Shown here one piece after another: positions 34,674 through 43,725 of a DNA stretch of 51,291 bases. Location of the stretch: NCBI GenBank assembly GCA_027624045.1, contig JAQBUE010000011.1, positions 1 to 51,291 on the forward strand, read 5' to 3'. The position numbers were made by a program, and so were the translations under genes. Source of the DNA: Acidobacteriota bacterium. GTDB taxonomy: Bacteria; Acidobacteriota; Terriglobia; Bryobacterales; UBA6623. Each line of letters begins with the position of its first letter. Within the stretch, counting starts at the first letter, position 1. Below the pieces are notes generated by a model. It was given only the letters and a program-made list of their open reading frames with translations. It ran no database searches and was not told the DNA's origin.

Positions 34674-35750
34674 ATGAGAATCGAAAGTTTCGCCACACAC
34701 GTCGTAACGCTACCACGTGAAGTCGGCGCACTAGCCGAAGCGCCTGAGCAAGTCTCGACCGATTTCGTCACGCTACGGTTTCGAACCGACGAAGGCGCGG
34801 AAGGCATAGGCTATGCCGGCTTCGCGGCCCCCGTGATGACCAAGGCGCTCAAAGCGGCGGTTGACGCTTTGGCCGAGCAGGTCATCGGCGACGATCCCCT
34901 GCGACTGGAGGCCATCAACCAAAAATTACTTGAGATCGGCGGACGCGGCGCTCCGGCCGGCTTGGTCACTCGAGCCGTTTCGGCCATCGATGTAGCCCTG
35001 TGGGATCTCAAGGGCAAAATCCTTGGGGAGCCTTTATGGAAGCTGCTCGGGGGGTATCGCGACCGTGTCCCGGCGTATGCAAGCGGCCATCTTTGGCGCA
35101 CATACGACGCCGATGCGCTAGCCCAAAAAGGCGCGGAACTCGTTGAGCAGGGTTTCCTGGCGATGAAGTTTCGCATGGGCGCCGAGGCTAACAACTCCAC
35201 CGAGAGTGAGCGCATGAGCGCGTTGCGCGACGCCGTGGGCGACGACATCGATCTGATGGTCGATATCAACCAGGGCTGGGACGTGAACCGTTCGATCGCG
35301 ATGGGCCGCGAGATGGAAGATTGCGGACTCTACTGGCTGGAAGATCCGACGAACTATGAGGACTTCGACGGCCTCGCCCGGATTGCCGACGCGCTCGACA
35401 CGCCGATCGCCGCCGGCGAATATCTGTGGGGCGTGGCGCCGTTCCGGTCATTCCTACAGCACCGTTCGGTCGATATCGTGATGGTTGACATCATGCGGGT
35501 CGGCGGTCTGACGCAGTGGATGAAGGTCGCTCACATGGCCGAGGCCTGGAACTTGCCGATTGTTAGCCACCTCGCGCCCGATATCCTGGCGCATGCCGTG
35601 GCGGCGGTTCCGAACGGGCTCATGGTTGAGCACATGCCCTGGTCGCTGCCGCTTTTTCAGGAAGATTTGGTGATGGAGAATGGCGAGATTGTGCTGGGCG
35701 ATCGGCCCGGGCTAGGGCTGGAGTTTGACGAGCGCTGGCTCACCTCTTGA
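34674..35750 (+). CDS. mandelate racemase/muconate-lactonizing-like enolase superfamily protein
   Basis: A 358-residue enolase-superfamily enzyme. The metal ligands are Asp197, Glu223 and Glu249 (VDINQGW, YWLEDPTNYEDF, AAGEYLW). The general bases would be Lys165 in AMKFRMG, here Lys-x-Arg in place of the usual Lys-x-Lys, and His299 in SHLAPD. It belongs to the mandelate-racemase-like set of sugar-acid dehydratases and racemases, but the substrate is not predictable. A second enolase-family gene follows 50 bases downstream, so a shared sugar-acid pathway is likely. Confidence 0.87.
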   Translation: MRIESFATHVVTLPREVGALAEAPEQVSTDFVTLRFRTDEGAEGIGYAGFAAPVMTKALKAAVDALAEQVIGDDPLRLEAINQKLLEIGGRGAPAGLVTRAVSAIDVALWDLKGKILGEPLWKLLGGYRDRVPAYASGHLWRTYDADALAQKGAELVEQGFLAMKFRMGAEANNSTESERMSALRDAVGDDIDLMVDINQGWDVNRSIAMGREMEDCGLYWLEDPTNYEDFDGLARIADALDTPIAAGEYLWGVAPFRSFLQHRSVDIVMVDIMRVGGLTQWMKVAHMAEAWNLPIVSHLAPDILAHAVAAVPNGLMVEHMPWSLPLFQEDLVMENGEIVLGDRPGLGLEFDERWLTS

Positions 35751-35776
35751 CTTAGCCCCCGCTTGACTTAGCCCCC
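35746..35776 (+). repeat. tandem 16-base duplication spanning the stop codon
   Basis: CTTGACTTAGCCCCC occurs at 35746-35760 and again at 35762-35776, separated by one G. The first copy contains the TGA stop of the upstream gene; the second copy ends in a run of eight C. Confidence 0.8.
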
Positions 35777-35792
35777 CCCGGCGCGATACAAC
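35763..35792 (+). promoter_or_regulatory. candidate promoter for the second enolase-family gene
   Basis: TTGACT (35763-35768) in the second copy of the duplication and TACAAC (35787-35792), 18 bases on, lie directly ahead of the ATG at 35800. If real, the duplication created or moved a promoter. The message would start almost at the ATG. Confidence 0.3.
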
Positions 35793-35799
35793 GCTCGCC

Positions 35800-37068
35800 A
35801 TGGAACGTCGACAAGTTTTCAAAACCCTGAGCCTAGGCGCCGCCGCCGCTATGCTCTCTGACGAACTCAAGGCCGCGCCCCCGCCGCTGCCTTCGCCGCT
35901 GCCGGAAACCGACCTCAAGATCACCTCGGTCCGCATCGTCAACCCGCGGCCAAAGCGCCCCGTGCCGAGCTACGCCCCTACGCCGGGCTCGTGGTCGACG
36001 GGCAGTGTCGAAGTGGCGAATCCGGTTTCGATCTATCCCAAGTACAAGGCTACGCGCAGTCTGTTCATGCCGGACGCCGGCGGCGTATCAAGCTTCTGGG
36101 TGGAGATCGGTACGAATAAGGGCTTGACCGGTCTCGGTACGGGGGGCCCGGGCGGCGCTCCCATTATCGAAGGCCATCTCACCAAACTGCTCATGGGCGA
36201 GAACGCACTTGATATCGAACGCCTCTGGGACATTCTATGGCGCGCAACGATGTCATATGGTCGCAAGGGCGTCGTTTCAAACGCCATCAGCGGCGTCGAT
36301 CTCGCGCTTTGGGATCTAGCCGGCAAGGCCTGGGGATTGCCCGTCTACCGCCTGCTGGGGGGCGAAACCAAGCCGCGCATCCCCTCCTATTGCACGGGTA
36401 ACGACATCGAACAACATGTCGAGTTCGGCTACACGAAGCTCAAGCTGGCCCTGCCGTACGGGCCCGCCGATGGCGCCGAGGGCATCCGCCAGAACGTCGA
36501 GCTTGTCAAGCGCGCCCGCGCCGCTGTCGGCCGGGATGGCGTCGTGGCGATGGATTGCTGGATGGCCCTCACCGAGCGCTACACCCTCGAACTCGCGGAG
36601 GCGTTCGAGCCTTACAACGTTTATTGGCTGGAAGAATGCCTGCCGCCGGATGACTACGAGGGCTTCGGCCGGTTGCGCGAGCAGATCAAGTCCACGCGCA
36701 TCGTCACGGGCGAGCATGTCTACAACCGCTACGGTTTCCGGCAACTGCTGCGGACGAACGGCGCGGAGATCTGGCAGCCCGATATCCACTGGTGCGGCGG
36801 TCTGACAGAGCTGCGGCGAATCGGCGCCCTGGCCGCGGCCTACGACATTCCGGTGATTCCCCACGGCGGTGGACAGCGAGACGCCATCCACTACGTGATG
36901 GCGACAACGAACAGTCCTTGGGCCGAGATGTTCATGCCCGCCCCTGGCGGTCCCGCTGTCGTCTACGAGCGGTATGAGCAGGACAACGATTTGACGCGCG
37001 GACCGGAAGGAATCTACACACGTCCTTCAGATGAACCCGGGTTCGGCTGGGATCTGGAAGTGACGTGA
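35800..37068 (+). CDS. rhamnonate-dehydratase-like enolase superfamily protein
   Basis: A 422-residue protein with an N-terminal export-like segment (MERRQVFKTLSLGAAAAMLS) and an enolase-superfamily domain. Visible residues are Lys213 and Lys215 (KLKLAL), Asp252 (AMDCW), Glu278 (YWLEECLP), Glu305 (GEHVYN) and His355 (IPHGGG), all expected ligands or acid-base groups. The late block with NSPWAEMFMPAP resembles L-rhamnonate dehydratase. The RRQVF could be a Tat-like signal, unusual for this superfamily; the N-terminus may be a leftover. It is paired with the gene at 34674. Confidence 0.83.
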   Translation: MERRQVFKTLSLGAAAAMLSDELKAAPPPLPSPLPETDLKITSVRIVNPRPKRPVPSYAPTPGSWSTGSVEVANPVSIYPKYKATRSLFMPDAGGVSSFWVEIGTNKGLTGLGTGGPGGAPIIEGHLTKLLMGENALDIERLWDILWRATMSYGRKGVVSNAISGVDLALWDLAGKAWGLPVYRLLGGETKPRIPSYCTGNDIEQHVEFGYTKLKLALPYGPADGAEGIRQNVELVKRARAAVGRDGVVAMDCWMALTERYTLELAEAFEPYNVYWLEECLPPDDYEGFGRLREQIKSTRIVTGEHVYNRYGFRQLLRTNGAEIWQPDIHWCGGLTELRRIGALAAAYDIPVIPHGGGQRDAIHYVMATTNSPWAEMFMPAPGGPAVVYERYEQDNDLTRGPEGIYTRPSDEPGFGWDLEVT

Positions 37069-37183
37069 CGCCGGGACAAGTCCAAACAGCTCTTCAGGAG
37101 ACCTTCCCATCGAGTGCCCGAGATAGGTAGGATAGGAGGAACGCGCCACAGCGCGATGGGCCGTAAGAGTCGGCGACTTTGTT

Positions 37184-37363
37184 ATGAAGGGTGATAGCAC
37201 TAGCAAGTTTTGGATTTTCGTCCTGCCTGCCATGTTGTGCGGCATCATCTTCTATGCCTATAACAAGGGCGGCTTCATCTCGCGATGGTTGCGCGGTATC
37301 GTCGATCCGATAATTGGCCTCGCTCAAGCCATCGTGCATATCATCTTCGGGATCAACTTCTAG
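37184..37363 (+). CDS. 59-residue membrane protein, unknown function
   Basis: MKGDSTSKFWIFVLPAMLCG then IIFYAYNKGGFISRW and a hydrophobic end (IIGLAQAIVHIIFGINF). Two short hydrophobic helices with a positively charged middle give a hairpin-like membrane protein. No family is recognised, and no ribosome binding site precedes the ATG. It lies in the gap between the second enolase-family gene and the convergent 858-residue gene. The coherent membrane pattern over the whole frame is the only support. Confidence 0.5.
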   Translation: MKGDSTSKFWIFVLPAMLCGIIFYAYNKGGFISRWLRGIVDPIIGLAQAIVHIIFGINF

Positions 37364-37403
37364 CCCGCGTTCCCTCTCCGCCCGCTGCGGGCAGATCCGG
37401 CCT

Positions 37404-39980
37404 TCAACGATCCCAGGACAACCGGAAACGGTACTTCGCGTCGTCCCCCTTGGTGTCAGAGATTTGGATGACAGCCAGATAGCCGTTGCCTTCCCAGGGT
37501 TGCTCCAGCAAGGTGATGTCGCCCCGGCCGTCTTTGTCGCGAAGCTCGATCCGGGACAGCCGCGCCGCAGGCAAGGGCTGAGAAAACTCAAACTGTTGGA
37601 CTTCGGCGGGCCTGCCTCCCGCTGATTCAACGAAAACCCGGTCGGCGCGAACGCGGATGATGGCCGTCGCGTCGACCCGGCCCTCAAAATCAAATCGGCC
37701 CTCTGTCTCGTTGAGGCTATATTCTTGGGGCCGGTTCTTGTCGGAGAAAACCTCTATTCCGGGGATGGATGAAGTCTCCTGGACCGGCAAAGCCGGAGCC
37801 GCCGGGGCCGTCGGTGCCGTCGGTGCCGTCTGCGTATCGCTGGAAGTTACGGGCGCCGTTGTACCACTAGACACGCCTACCCTCGAGCGGCCTCCACCGG
37901 GGTGGCGATCGAACACACCCGCCCGAATCGCGTCCGACTGAGACCCGTTCCAAGTGGTCGATCGTTCGGGCGCGGCAGGGGGAGCGGGGGCCACGGGCGG
38001 CGCCAGTTCTTTCACCTCCCACTTCAGCCGAATCTGGTAGGTGTCGTCGCCCCCTTGCGGGTCCGATACGCGCACACGGGCCGTGTAGTCGTTTCCGGCG
38101 CCGGGCGGCTGGAATAGCGTCACCGTACCCCGGCCGCCTCTTTTCTCTACTTCAAATTTCGAAAAGGTCGCTCGGGGCAACGGTTGTGTGAATTCCGAAC
38201 TTTCGTGAACCGCCGGGCGGTCCGACACAACTTGATAAGAGACTTGATCCCCTTGGACCAATACGTCGGCGACGCCATCGATACGAACCCGGATGTCGAA
38301 CTGGCCCTCGCGGGACTCGGCGTCGAAGTCGCTGCCGCGCCGCCCTTGAAACGTGGGTAGTTCCGGCAACCCACCCGTTCCGGTCGGCGCCGCATTCGTG
38401 ACGCTGGATGTCCCGGACGACGGAACCGGCGCCGTAGGAGTCGGACCCGTAGGAGCCGCTGGAGCTACTGTTTCGCTGATCGGTTCACTAGTGGGCGAGA
38501 CAGCGGCTGTTCCGATATTCAGATAAGGGTTGAACCTGTAGTTGAGTGAGAACGGCCCCGGCATGCGCAGGTTTTGCGAAACACCATAGGCGGGATCGAG
38601 CCCCCACTGGCCTGGTGCCAAGACATTCTTCTTTCGGGTGCGGTTGTCGTGCCAGCCCCAGAAGGGCTTCGCTTTGTTCGCGCCATTCTCTTGTCCATAG
38701 AAGGAGCCCGCTATTTCAGAGTACTTGGGCCGCGGACGGTTCCCGTAGGGCTCATAGCGGTAATAGGCGTCGAAAGTTCGGTCCTTCTTTCCGTTGCCCT
38801 CGTGAGCCCGCAGCCACCAGTGATCGTAGATCGGCAGCAGCTGGTAACCGACGTCGCGGGCGTCGGGATGTTGAGGACGCTCGGCGACACCTTTGTAAAC
38901 GTAAGTCACGCCGGTCCCCACCTCAAAGTTGTTATCGCGAAGCGAGTAGCGGGCGTGTCCTTCGCCGGCTCCGTACACGCCATGTCCGCCGGCTTCGATA
39001 AAGACCGTCGGGTGGCTATTGTCGTAAAGCTCGACATCGCCGTCGATATTGTGGAGGCCTTTCTTCACCGCACGGTCGTTCCTGTACGAGTAGACGTTGT
39101 TGTGGGCGAGAGACTCCATCACCTGTAGTTTCCCGAACGTCGACCCGTCCTTGGCCACGGTCAGGATCATCCCTTCGTTGTCGTTCTCGTGGCATGTCCC
39201 AGCGACACACTTATCGGAGTAGTCGCGCGGATGGAAGAAGTTATAGATAAGAAACCAGTGGGTGTCTGTCTCCATGGCGGCGTAGTAGACGTAAGCCTGC
39301 GAGCTGCCCTCCGCCGCGTTCTTCCAGTTGTTGTCGCCCTTCCAGTCGCCATCGAGATCAAAGCGGGCTAAGTAGTCTGCTTTGGGCTGGAACCAGGTCT
39401 CCTGTGCCACTTTGGGAGCGTAGTGCTCGGCAATCTTGCGGTACGGGTCGCGGGACGCGGGCTCGGGGTTGAAGCGAGTCTTTTCGGCCGGTTGGCGGGC
39501 CGGCGCGCCGCGCTCAACTTTCACTTCCCGTGTCGTCTTCTGGCCGTTAAGTTCGGCCTCGATCGTGTAGCTGCCTTCGCGGTCCGACGCCGTGAAGAGA
39601 ACCGCGTCTTGCAATGCGAAGCGGCTTTGCGCCTGGCCGAAGATAATGGCGGCAAGTCCCGCGCTCTCTTTTTGGTAGAACGGCTCTTTGTCGTCACCTT
39701 GAAACAGGAATGGTTTCGAAATCCAGCCGCCCTTATCGTCACTCAGCTTGACGCTCGCCCCGCCTTCGCGGAGGCGCACTTTCTCTTTCTTGCCCTCGCT
39801 ATCCTCGATCTCGCCGTAGGCACGGATCTGGATCGCGATGCTCTCAAAGGGCCGGACACGCGCGTCTTCAGGGTCGCTGATTATCTTGATTTCCGAGACC
39901 AGCAGGGACGACTGGGCGGCTCCAATGCCCACAATCAGCGGAAGCAGCAACATAAAACCGGTGACCCGGAAGATTTTCAT
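37404..39980 (-). CDS. large secreted protein with Vps62-like region and two C-terminal repeats
   Basis: An 858-residue protein. GGAGGT about six bases before the ATG at 39980 fixes the start and gives a clean signal peptide (about 1-22); the frame continues 22 codons upstream without support. The middle (about 190-480) holds AYVYYAAMETDTHWFLIYNF and CHENDNEGM, then HPTVFIEAGGHGVYG; this His/Glu/Asp-rich pattern resembles Vps62-like and NPP1-like secreted proteins, and I cannot name it more exactly. Two tandem domains of about 105 residues (around 550-655 and 755-858) resemble each other (EGQFDIRVRIDG / EGRFDFEGRVDA; SDPQGGDDTYQIRLKWE / SDTKGDDAKYRFRLSWDR) and are joined by Pro/Thr/Ala-rich linkers. 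Confidence 0.75.
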   Translation of the reverse strand: MKIFRVTGFMLLLPLIVGIGAAQSSLLVSEIKIISDPEDARVRPFESIAIQIRAYGEIEDSEGKKEKVRLREGGASVKLSDDKGGWISKPFLFQGDDKEPFYQKESAGLAAIIFGQAQSRFALQDAVLFTASDREGSYTIEAELNGQKTTREVKVERGAPARQPAEKTRFNPEPASRDPYRKIAEHYAPKVAQETWFQPKADYLARFDLDGDWKGDNNWKNAAEGSSQAYVYYAAMETDTHWFLIYNFFHPRDYSDKCVAGTCHENDNEGMILTVAKDGSTFGKLQVMESLAHNNVYSYRNDRAVKKGLHNIDGDVELYDNSHPTVFIEAGGHGVYGAGEGHARYSLRDNNFEVGTGVTYVYKGVAERPQHPDARDVGYQLLPIYDHWWLRAHEGNGKKDRTFDAYYRYEPYGNRPRPKYSEIAGSFYGQENGANKAKPFWGWHDNRTRKKNVLAPGQWGLDPAYGVSQNLRMPGPFSLNYRFNPYLNIGTAAVSPTSEPISETVAPAAPTGPTPTAPVPSSGTSSVTNAAPTGTGGLPELPTFQGRRGSDFDAESREGQFDIRVRIDGVADVLVQGDQVSYQVVSDRPAVHESSEFTQPLPRATFSKFEVEKRGGRGTVTLFQPPGAGNDYTARVRVSDPQGGDDTYQIRLKWEVKELAPPVAPAPPAAPERSTTWNGSQSDAIRAGVFDRHPGGGRSRVGVSSGTTAPVTSSDTQTAPTAPTAPAAPALPVQETSSIPGIEVFSDKNRPQEYSLNETEGRFDFEGRVDATAIIRVRADRVFVESAGGRPAEVQQFEFSQPLPAARLSRIELRDKDGRGDITLLEQPWEGNGYLAVIQISDTKGDDAKYRFRLSWDR

Positions 39981-40284
39981 CGTTTGACCTCCACTCACGA
40001 AGTGGATCGTTTCCGCAAGCTCGAATTCATTGCACCATACGAGCACATTCGCTGCAATCGACCCGCCGCGCTGGTCGCACCGGTGCGGCGGCGCGGTCTA
40101 TTTCTGTCGTGAGACGCGAACCGGAACTGTATCGTTACGCACCAAGACCCTTGAAGCCCACCGCTCACCCAATGAACTCAGGGCCGCGGGCGTGAGGAGC
40201 GGGCCCGCCGACACGTCATGCGGTGCTCCTACTGTTCCTCTTGGGATCTTTGCGCCCCAAACCAACAGCGAACAATAGCGAACA

Positions 40285-41982
40285 TTAAGGAAGCGGCTGT
40301 AAACCATATTCCTCGTGGACCAGATAGGCGTGGTTGGGTTCCAGATCGCGGTACGTGCGGAGTTGCCCGCTGGGCCACTTCACTTCGATGTTGTCCACGC
40401 TGAGATCGTTCGCAAGGCCGAACGTGAGCGGCAGTTCGCTTTGCGAGCAATAACTCGATCCGGTGCGAACCAAGCGCCATTGCTCGCCCGAAGGACCGCG
40501 CACTGTGACTTCCGCGCCGATGGCGTCACGGTTGGATGGTTGGCCAACCAGCTTTAGCCGCAGGTAGGAGTTCTCGTTGCCGCCATCGTTGCGATAGAGG
40601 TGTGCCGCGCCGTTGTTGGTGCTGACAAGAATGTCGAGGTCGCCGTCACGGTCGTAGTCCGCATAGGCCGCGCCGCGCGCCACCAGTGGCTTCGAAAGAT
40701 CCTTGCCGACGTCATCCATCACGGGCTCGAACTTGCCGCCGCCGCGATTGCGGAACAGCAACGGCGGCTGCGCGAAACGCACCTTCGGCTGCACCCGTTC
40801 GATTTCCGGATCCAGATGTCCGTTGGCTGCGAAGATGTCAAGGTATCCGTCCAGGTCGTAGTCGAAAAAAAATGTGCCGAAGGTCAGTGACAACAGGCTC
40901 GCGCGTCCCACTTCCGATGGCGGTGCGTCGTCGACAAACAAGCCCTTGCCTTCGTTGTGATACAGGTTGATCATCTCGTTCGAGAAATTGCCCACGACCA
41001 GATGCGGCCGCCCCGAGCGGTCGTAGTCAGCTGCATCGACTCCCATGGCGCCGCGCGCGCGGCCGTCTTCTCCGAACGCAACGCCCGCCGCCAGTCCCAC
41101 CTCGCGAAACGTTCCCCCGGGCTCGTTGTGGTACAGCTTGTTCGGCTGCGTATCGTTCGCCACGAACAGATCGAGCCCGCCGTCGCGGTCGTAGTCAAAC
41201 ACCACCACGCCCAACGCTTTCGAGGTTTCGTCAAACAGCCCGGCCGAACGCGTTGCATCCTCGAACCTGCCGTCTCCCAGGTTGCGGAACAGACGGGACG
41301 AAACACCGCTGTACGACTCCGGCGTGCAATACGACTTTGCCTCGCCGTCAAGCGAACACCACAGATCCTCTTCAGGCGACCACTTCACGTAATTCGCGAC
41401 GAACAGATCAAGACGGCCATCCTTGTCATAGTCAAACCAGGCGGCGCTGGTTCCGAAGTCTTTGTTCTCGATGCCGGAGGCGTGCGTGACGTCCTGGAAA
41501 CGGCCCTTGCCGTCGTTGCGAAACAGCTTGTCCTCGCCCAGCGCCGTGATATAGATATCAGAATCGCCGTCGTTGTCGTAGTCGCCAATGGCCGTGCCGA
41601 GACCGAAGATCTCGACATCCAGCCCCGCCTCTGAAGTGACGTCGCTGAACGTGCCGTCCTTATTATTCTTGTACAGGGCGGCGCTGCTTGATCTCCCGGG
41701 AGTTCCCTCGAAACTTCGTGAGTTGATCAGCAGAATATCGGGCCAGTTGTCACCGTTGTAGTCGAAAAACGCACAGCCCGAACCGAGTGTCTCGGGGAGA
41801 TACTTCTTGCCGGAGCGTCCGTTGTGATGTTCGAACTGAATGCCCACGGCGCTTGTGACATCACTGAAGACGACATCGGCATCGGCGGCTGGGGCCGCAT
41901 CCGCTGAGCCCTGCCGCCCAGCGTCGGAACAGCCGGCGAACGGCAGCGCCGCTGCCATGCCGAGCAGCAAAAGTACCTTCAT
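40285..41982 (-). CDS. CRTAC1/ASPIC-UnbV lipoprotein with FG-GAP repeats
   Basis: A 565-residue lipoprotein (signal with FAGC, Cys about 18). The body has repeated FG-GAP/VCBS blades with calcium-binding DxDxDG motifs (DYDNDGDSDIYI, DYDKDGRLDLFVANY, DYDRDGDLDILVST), and the end is an ASPIC/UnbV domain (NIEVKWPSGQLRTYRDLEPN). Such proteins are surface or periplasmic adhesins or scaffolds. The start overlaps the stop of the upstream protease gene by four bases, so both are one translation unit. Confidence 0.9.
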   Translation of the reverse strand: MKVLLLLGMAAALPFAGCSDAGRQGSADAAPAADADVVFSDVTSAVGIQFEHHNGRSGKKYLPETLGSGCAFFDYNGDNWPDILLINSRSFEGTPGRSSSAALYKNNKDGTFSDVTSEAGLDVEIFGLGTAIGDYDNDGDSDIYITALGEDKLFRNDGKGRFQDVTHASGIENKDFGTSAAWFDYDKDGRLDLFVANYVKWSPEEDLWCSLDGEAKSYCTPESYSGVSSRLFRNLGDGRFEDATRSAGLFDETSKALGVVVFDYDRDGGLDLFVANDTQPNKLYHNEPGGTFREVGLAAGVAFGEDGRARGAMGVDAADYDRSGRPHLVVGNFSNEMINLYHNEGKGLFVDDAPPSEVGRASLLSLTFGTFFFDYDLDGYLDIFAANGHLDPEIERVQPKVRFAQPPLLFRNRGGGKFEPVMDDVGKDLSKPLVARGAAYADYDRDGDLDILVSTNNGAAHLYRNDGGNENSYLRLKLVGQPSNRDAIGAEVTVRGPSGEQWRLVRTGSSYCSQSELPLTFGLANDLSVDNIEVKWPSGQLRTYRDLEPNHAYLVHEEYGLQPLP

Positions 41983-43475
41983 TGGATGGGCCGACTCTCT
42001 GATTGTTCCCTGAGAACCCGCATGGCTGCTTGCACCATGGGATCGCGCGTCGCCGCGATTTCATCACCCTTCTCCACTCCAAATGCCAGGTTGAAATACT
42101 CCTGCTTCAGGCGGCTGCGGATGAAACCGACCGTCGATGACCACTCCGGCAAACCGGGCTGGACGCGGCGCGCGTCCAGATAGGAGTGGAACTCGTCCAG
42201 CATTTCAGGGGAGACTTCGAAATCCTTAACAACGTCGCGGTGCTGCCGCAGATACTGCTGAGCAAACTCGAAAAACGAGTTGGAAGCCTCCATGGCCGCC
42301 TCGAACTCGGAGTACCCGCGCGGCATCACAATGTGGTCTGGATTGACGCCGCCGCCACCCTTGACAATGCGCCCCGAGTCAGTCTTGAACTCAGGCCTTT
42401 CGGCGGGCTGCTCGTCACAGTGAGCCAGCGCGTACAGGTCGCAATCCCTGAAAGGCCGTTGAATCGAGCGGCCGCTCGGCGTCAGATAGCGCGCAGTCGT
42501 CAGCGCGATGGCGGCGCCTTCTGAAAGCTGGAATACGCTCTGCACAAGGCCTTTGCCAAAAGTAGCGTCACCGATGATCGAGGCCCGATCGTGATCCTGC
42601 AGCGCGCCGGCCAGCAACTCAGCGGCGCTGGCGCTACGATCGTCAACAAGTACCGCCACCGGGAAGCGGTAAGGTCGCGAGTCGTCCGGCACGTTTACGT
42701 CTTGCGCCGGTCCTTCGCGCGCCGCGATCCACAACACCTTCTGCCCGGGCTCAAGAAAGAACGAAGCAAGCGCCGCCGCTGACTCCACAATGCCGCCCGG
42801 GTTCCCGCGCAAGTCGAGCACCAAGCCCTTCAGGTTCTCCGCGCCAATCCGCTCGATGGCGAAACGAAACTCTCCAGCCGTGGCCTGTTCGAAATTGACC
42901 AGCTTCACGTGAGCGATACCCGGCTCGAGAAAGAATACCTGGCGTACACTCGGGTCAGCCATCTCGGCGGGCACGAGTTCCATCGGAATCAGGCGTACGG
43001 AGTCAGGCCGCTTGACCAACAACTGCGCCTTCTGTTGCCTCGACTGCCCCAGCAATCCCATCAACTGCTCAATACTAAGACTCGCCAGGGGATAGCGGTT
43101 GATAACCACAATTTCATCGCCCGGCGACAACCCCGCACGCGCCGAGGGACTGCCGGGAAGCGTCTGCAGCACGATGACGCGGCCAGGTAGCAGCGATACA
43201 ACGCTTCCAAATCCCTTTTCCGTCGAGCGCTGCATTTCGCGCAGGCTTTCAAACTGATCCGGGTTGAGGAACGCGCTGTGCGGGTCAAGGGTCTGCATCA
43301 TACCCGGCAGGACCCCTTCGTAGAAAACGGCCTCCGGGTCGATTGGATCCGCATAGTTCGCCTCGAGGACGCTATAGACTTCGAGGAAGCGCTGCAATTG
43401 CGCGTCCAGATGGTCGTCGTCGAGTGCGCTCAGAGGCCACGCCAGAAGGGCCAGCGCGAGAAGAAATCGCATCAT
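41979..43475 (-). CDS. S41 C-terminal processing peptidase with PDZ domain
   Basis: A 498-residue periplasmic serine protease. After a signal peptide (about 1-17) come an N-terminal helical region, a PDZ domain (about 95-180; SARAGLSPGDEIVVINRYPL), and the S41 catalytic domain with the Ser in DDRSASAAELLAGALQD and the Lys in ATFGKGLVQSVF (catalytic dyad). These proteases trim the C-termini of exported proteins. It is the first gene of a coupled pair with the CRTAC1 lipoprotein (ATGA overlap), which could be its client or partner. Confidence 0.92.
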   Translation of the reverse strand: MMRFLLALALLAWPLSALDDDHLDAQLQRFLEVYSVLEANYADPIDPEAVFYEGVLPGMMQTLDPHSAFLNPDQFESLREMQRSTEKGFGSVVSLLPGRVIVLQTLPGSPSARAGLSPGDEIVVINRYPLASLSIEQLMGLLGQSRQQKAQLLVKRPDSVRLIPMELVPAEMADPSVRQVFFLEPGIAHVKLVNFEQATAGEFRFAIERIGAENLKGLVLDLRGNPGGIVESAAALASFFLEPGQKVLWIAAREGPAQDVNVPDDSRPYRFPVAVLVDDRSASAAELLAGALQDHDRASIIGDATFGKGLVQSVFQLSEGAAIALTTARYLTPSGRSIQRPFRDCDLYALAHCDEQPAERPEFKTDSGRIVKGGGGVNPDHIVMPRGYSEFEAAMEASNSFFEFAQQYLRQHRDVVKDFEVSPEMLDEFHSYLDARRVQPGLPEWSSTVGFIRSRLKQEYFNLAFGVEKGDEIAATRDPMVQAAMRVLREQSESRPIQ

Positions 43476-43725
43476 GCAGGAGGGTTGCGGAAACCGCCTC
43501 TAATTATAGCGTCGGCACCCGAAATCCCTCGCGGACCCCGTGCAACTTTTCGAACAAGTTAGCCAGCCCGGAAAAAACTTGTCCACTACCGCGGAGTCCA
43601 ATCGGAGAGAAAACGTAGGGGCACGGCATGCCTGCCCAGCAGCCGTAAGGCTACGTTGACCAATCCACTCAATCCCGCAGCCCTTTCCCAACAGCTAAAT
43701 CAGCCGATCTCCCCAAAAATGCGAA

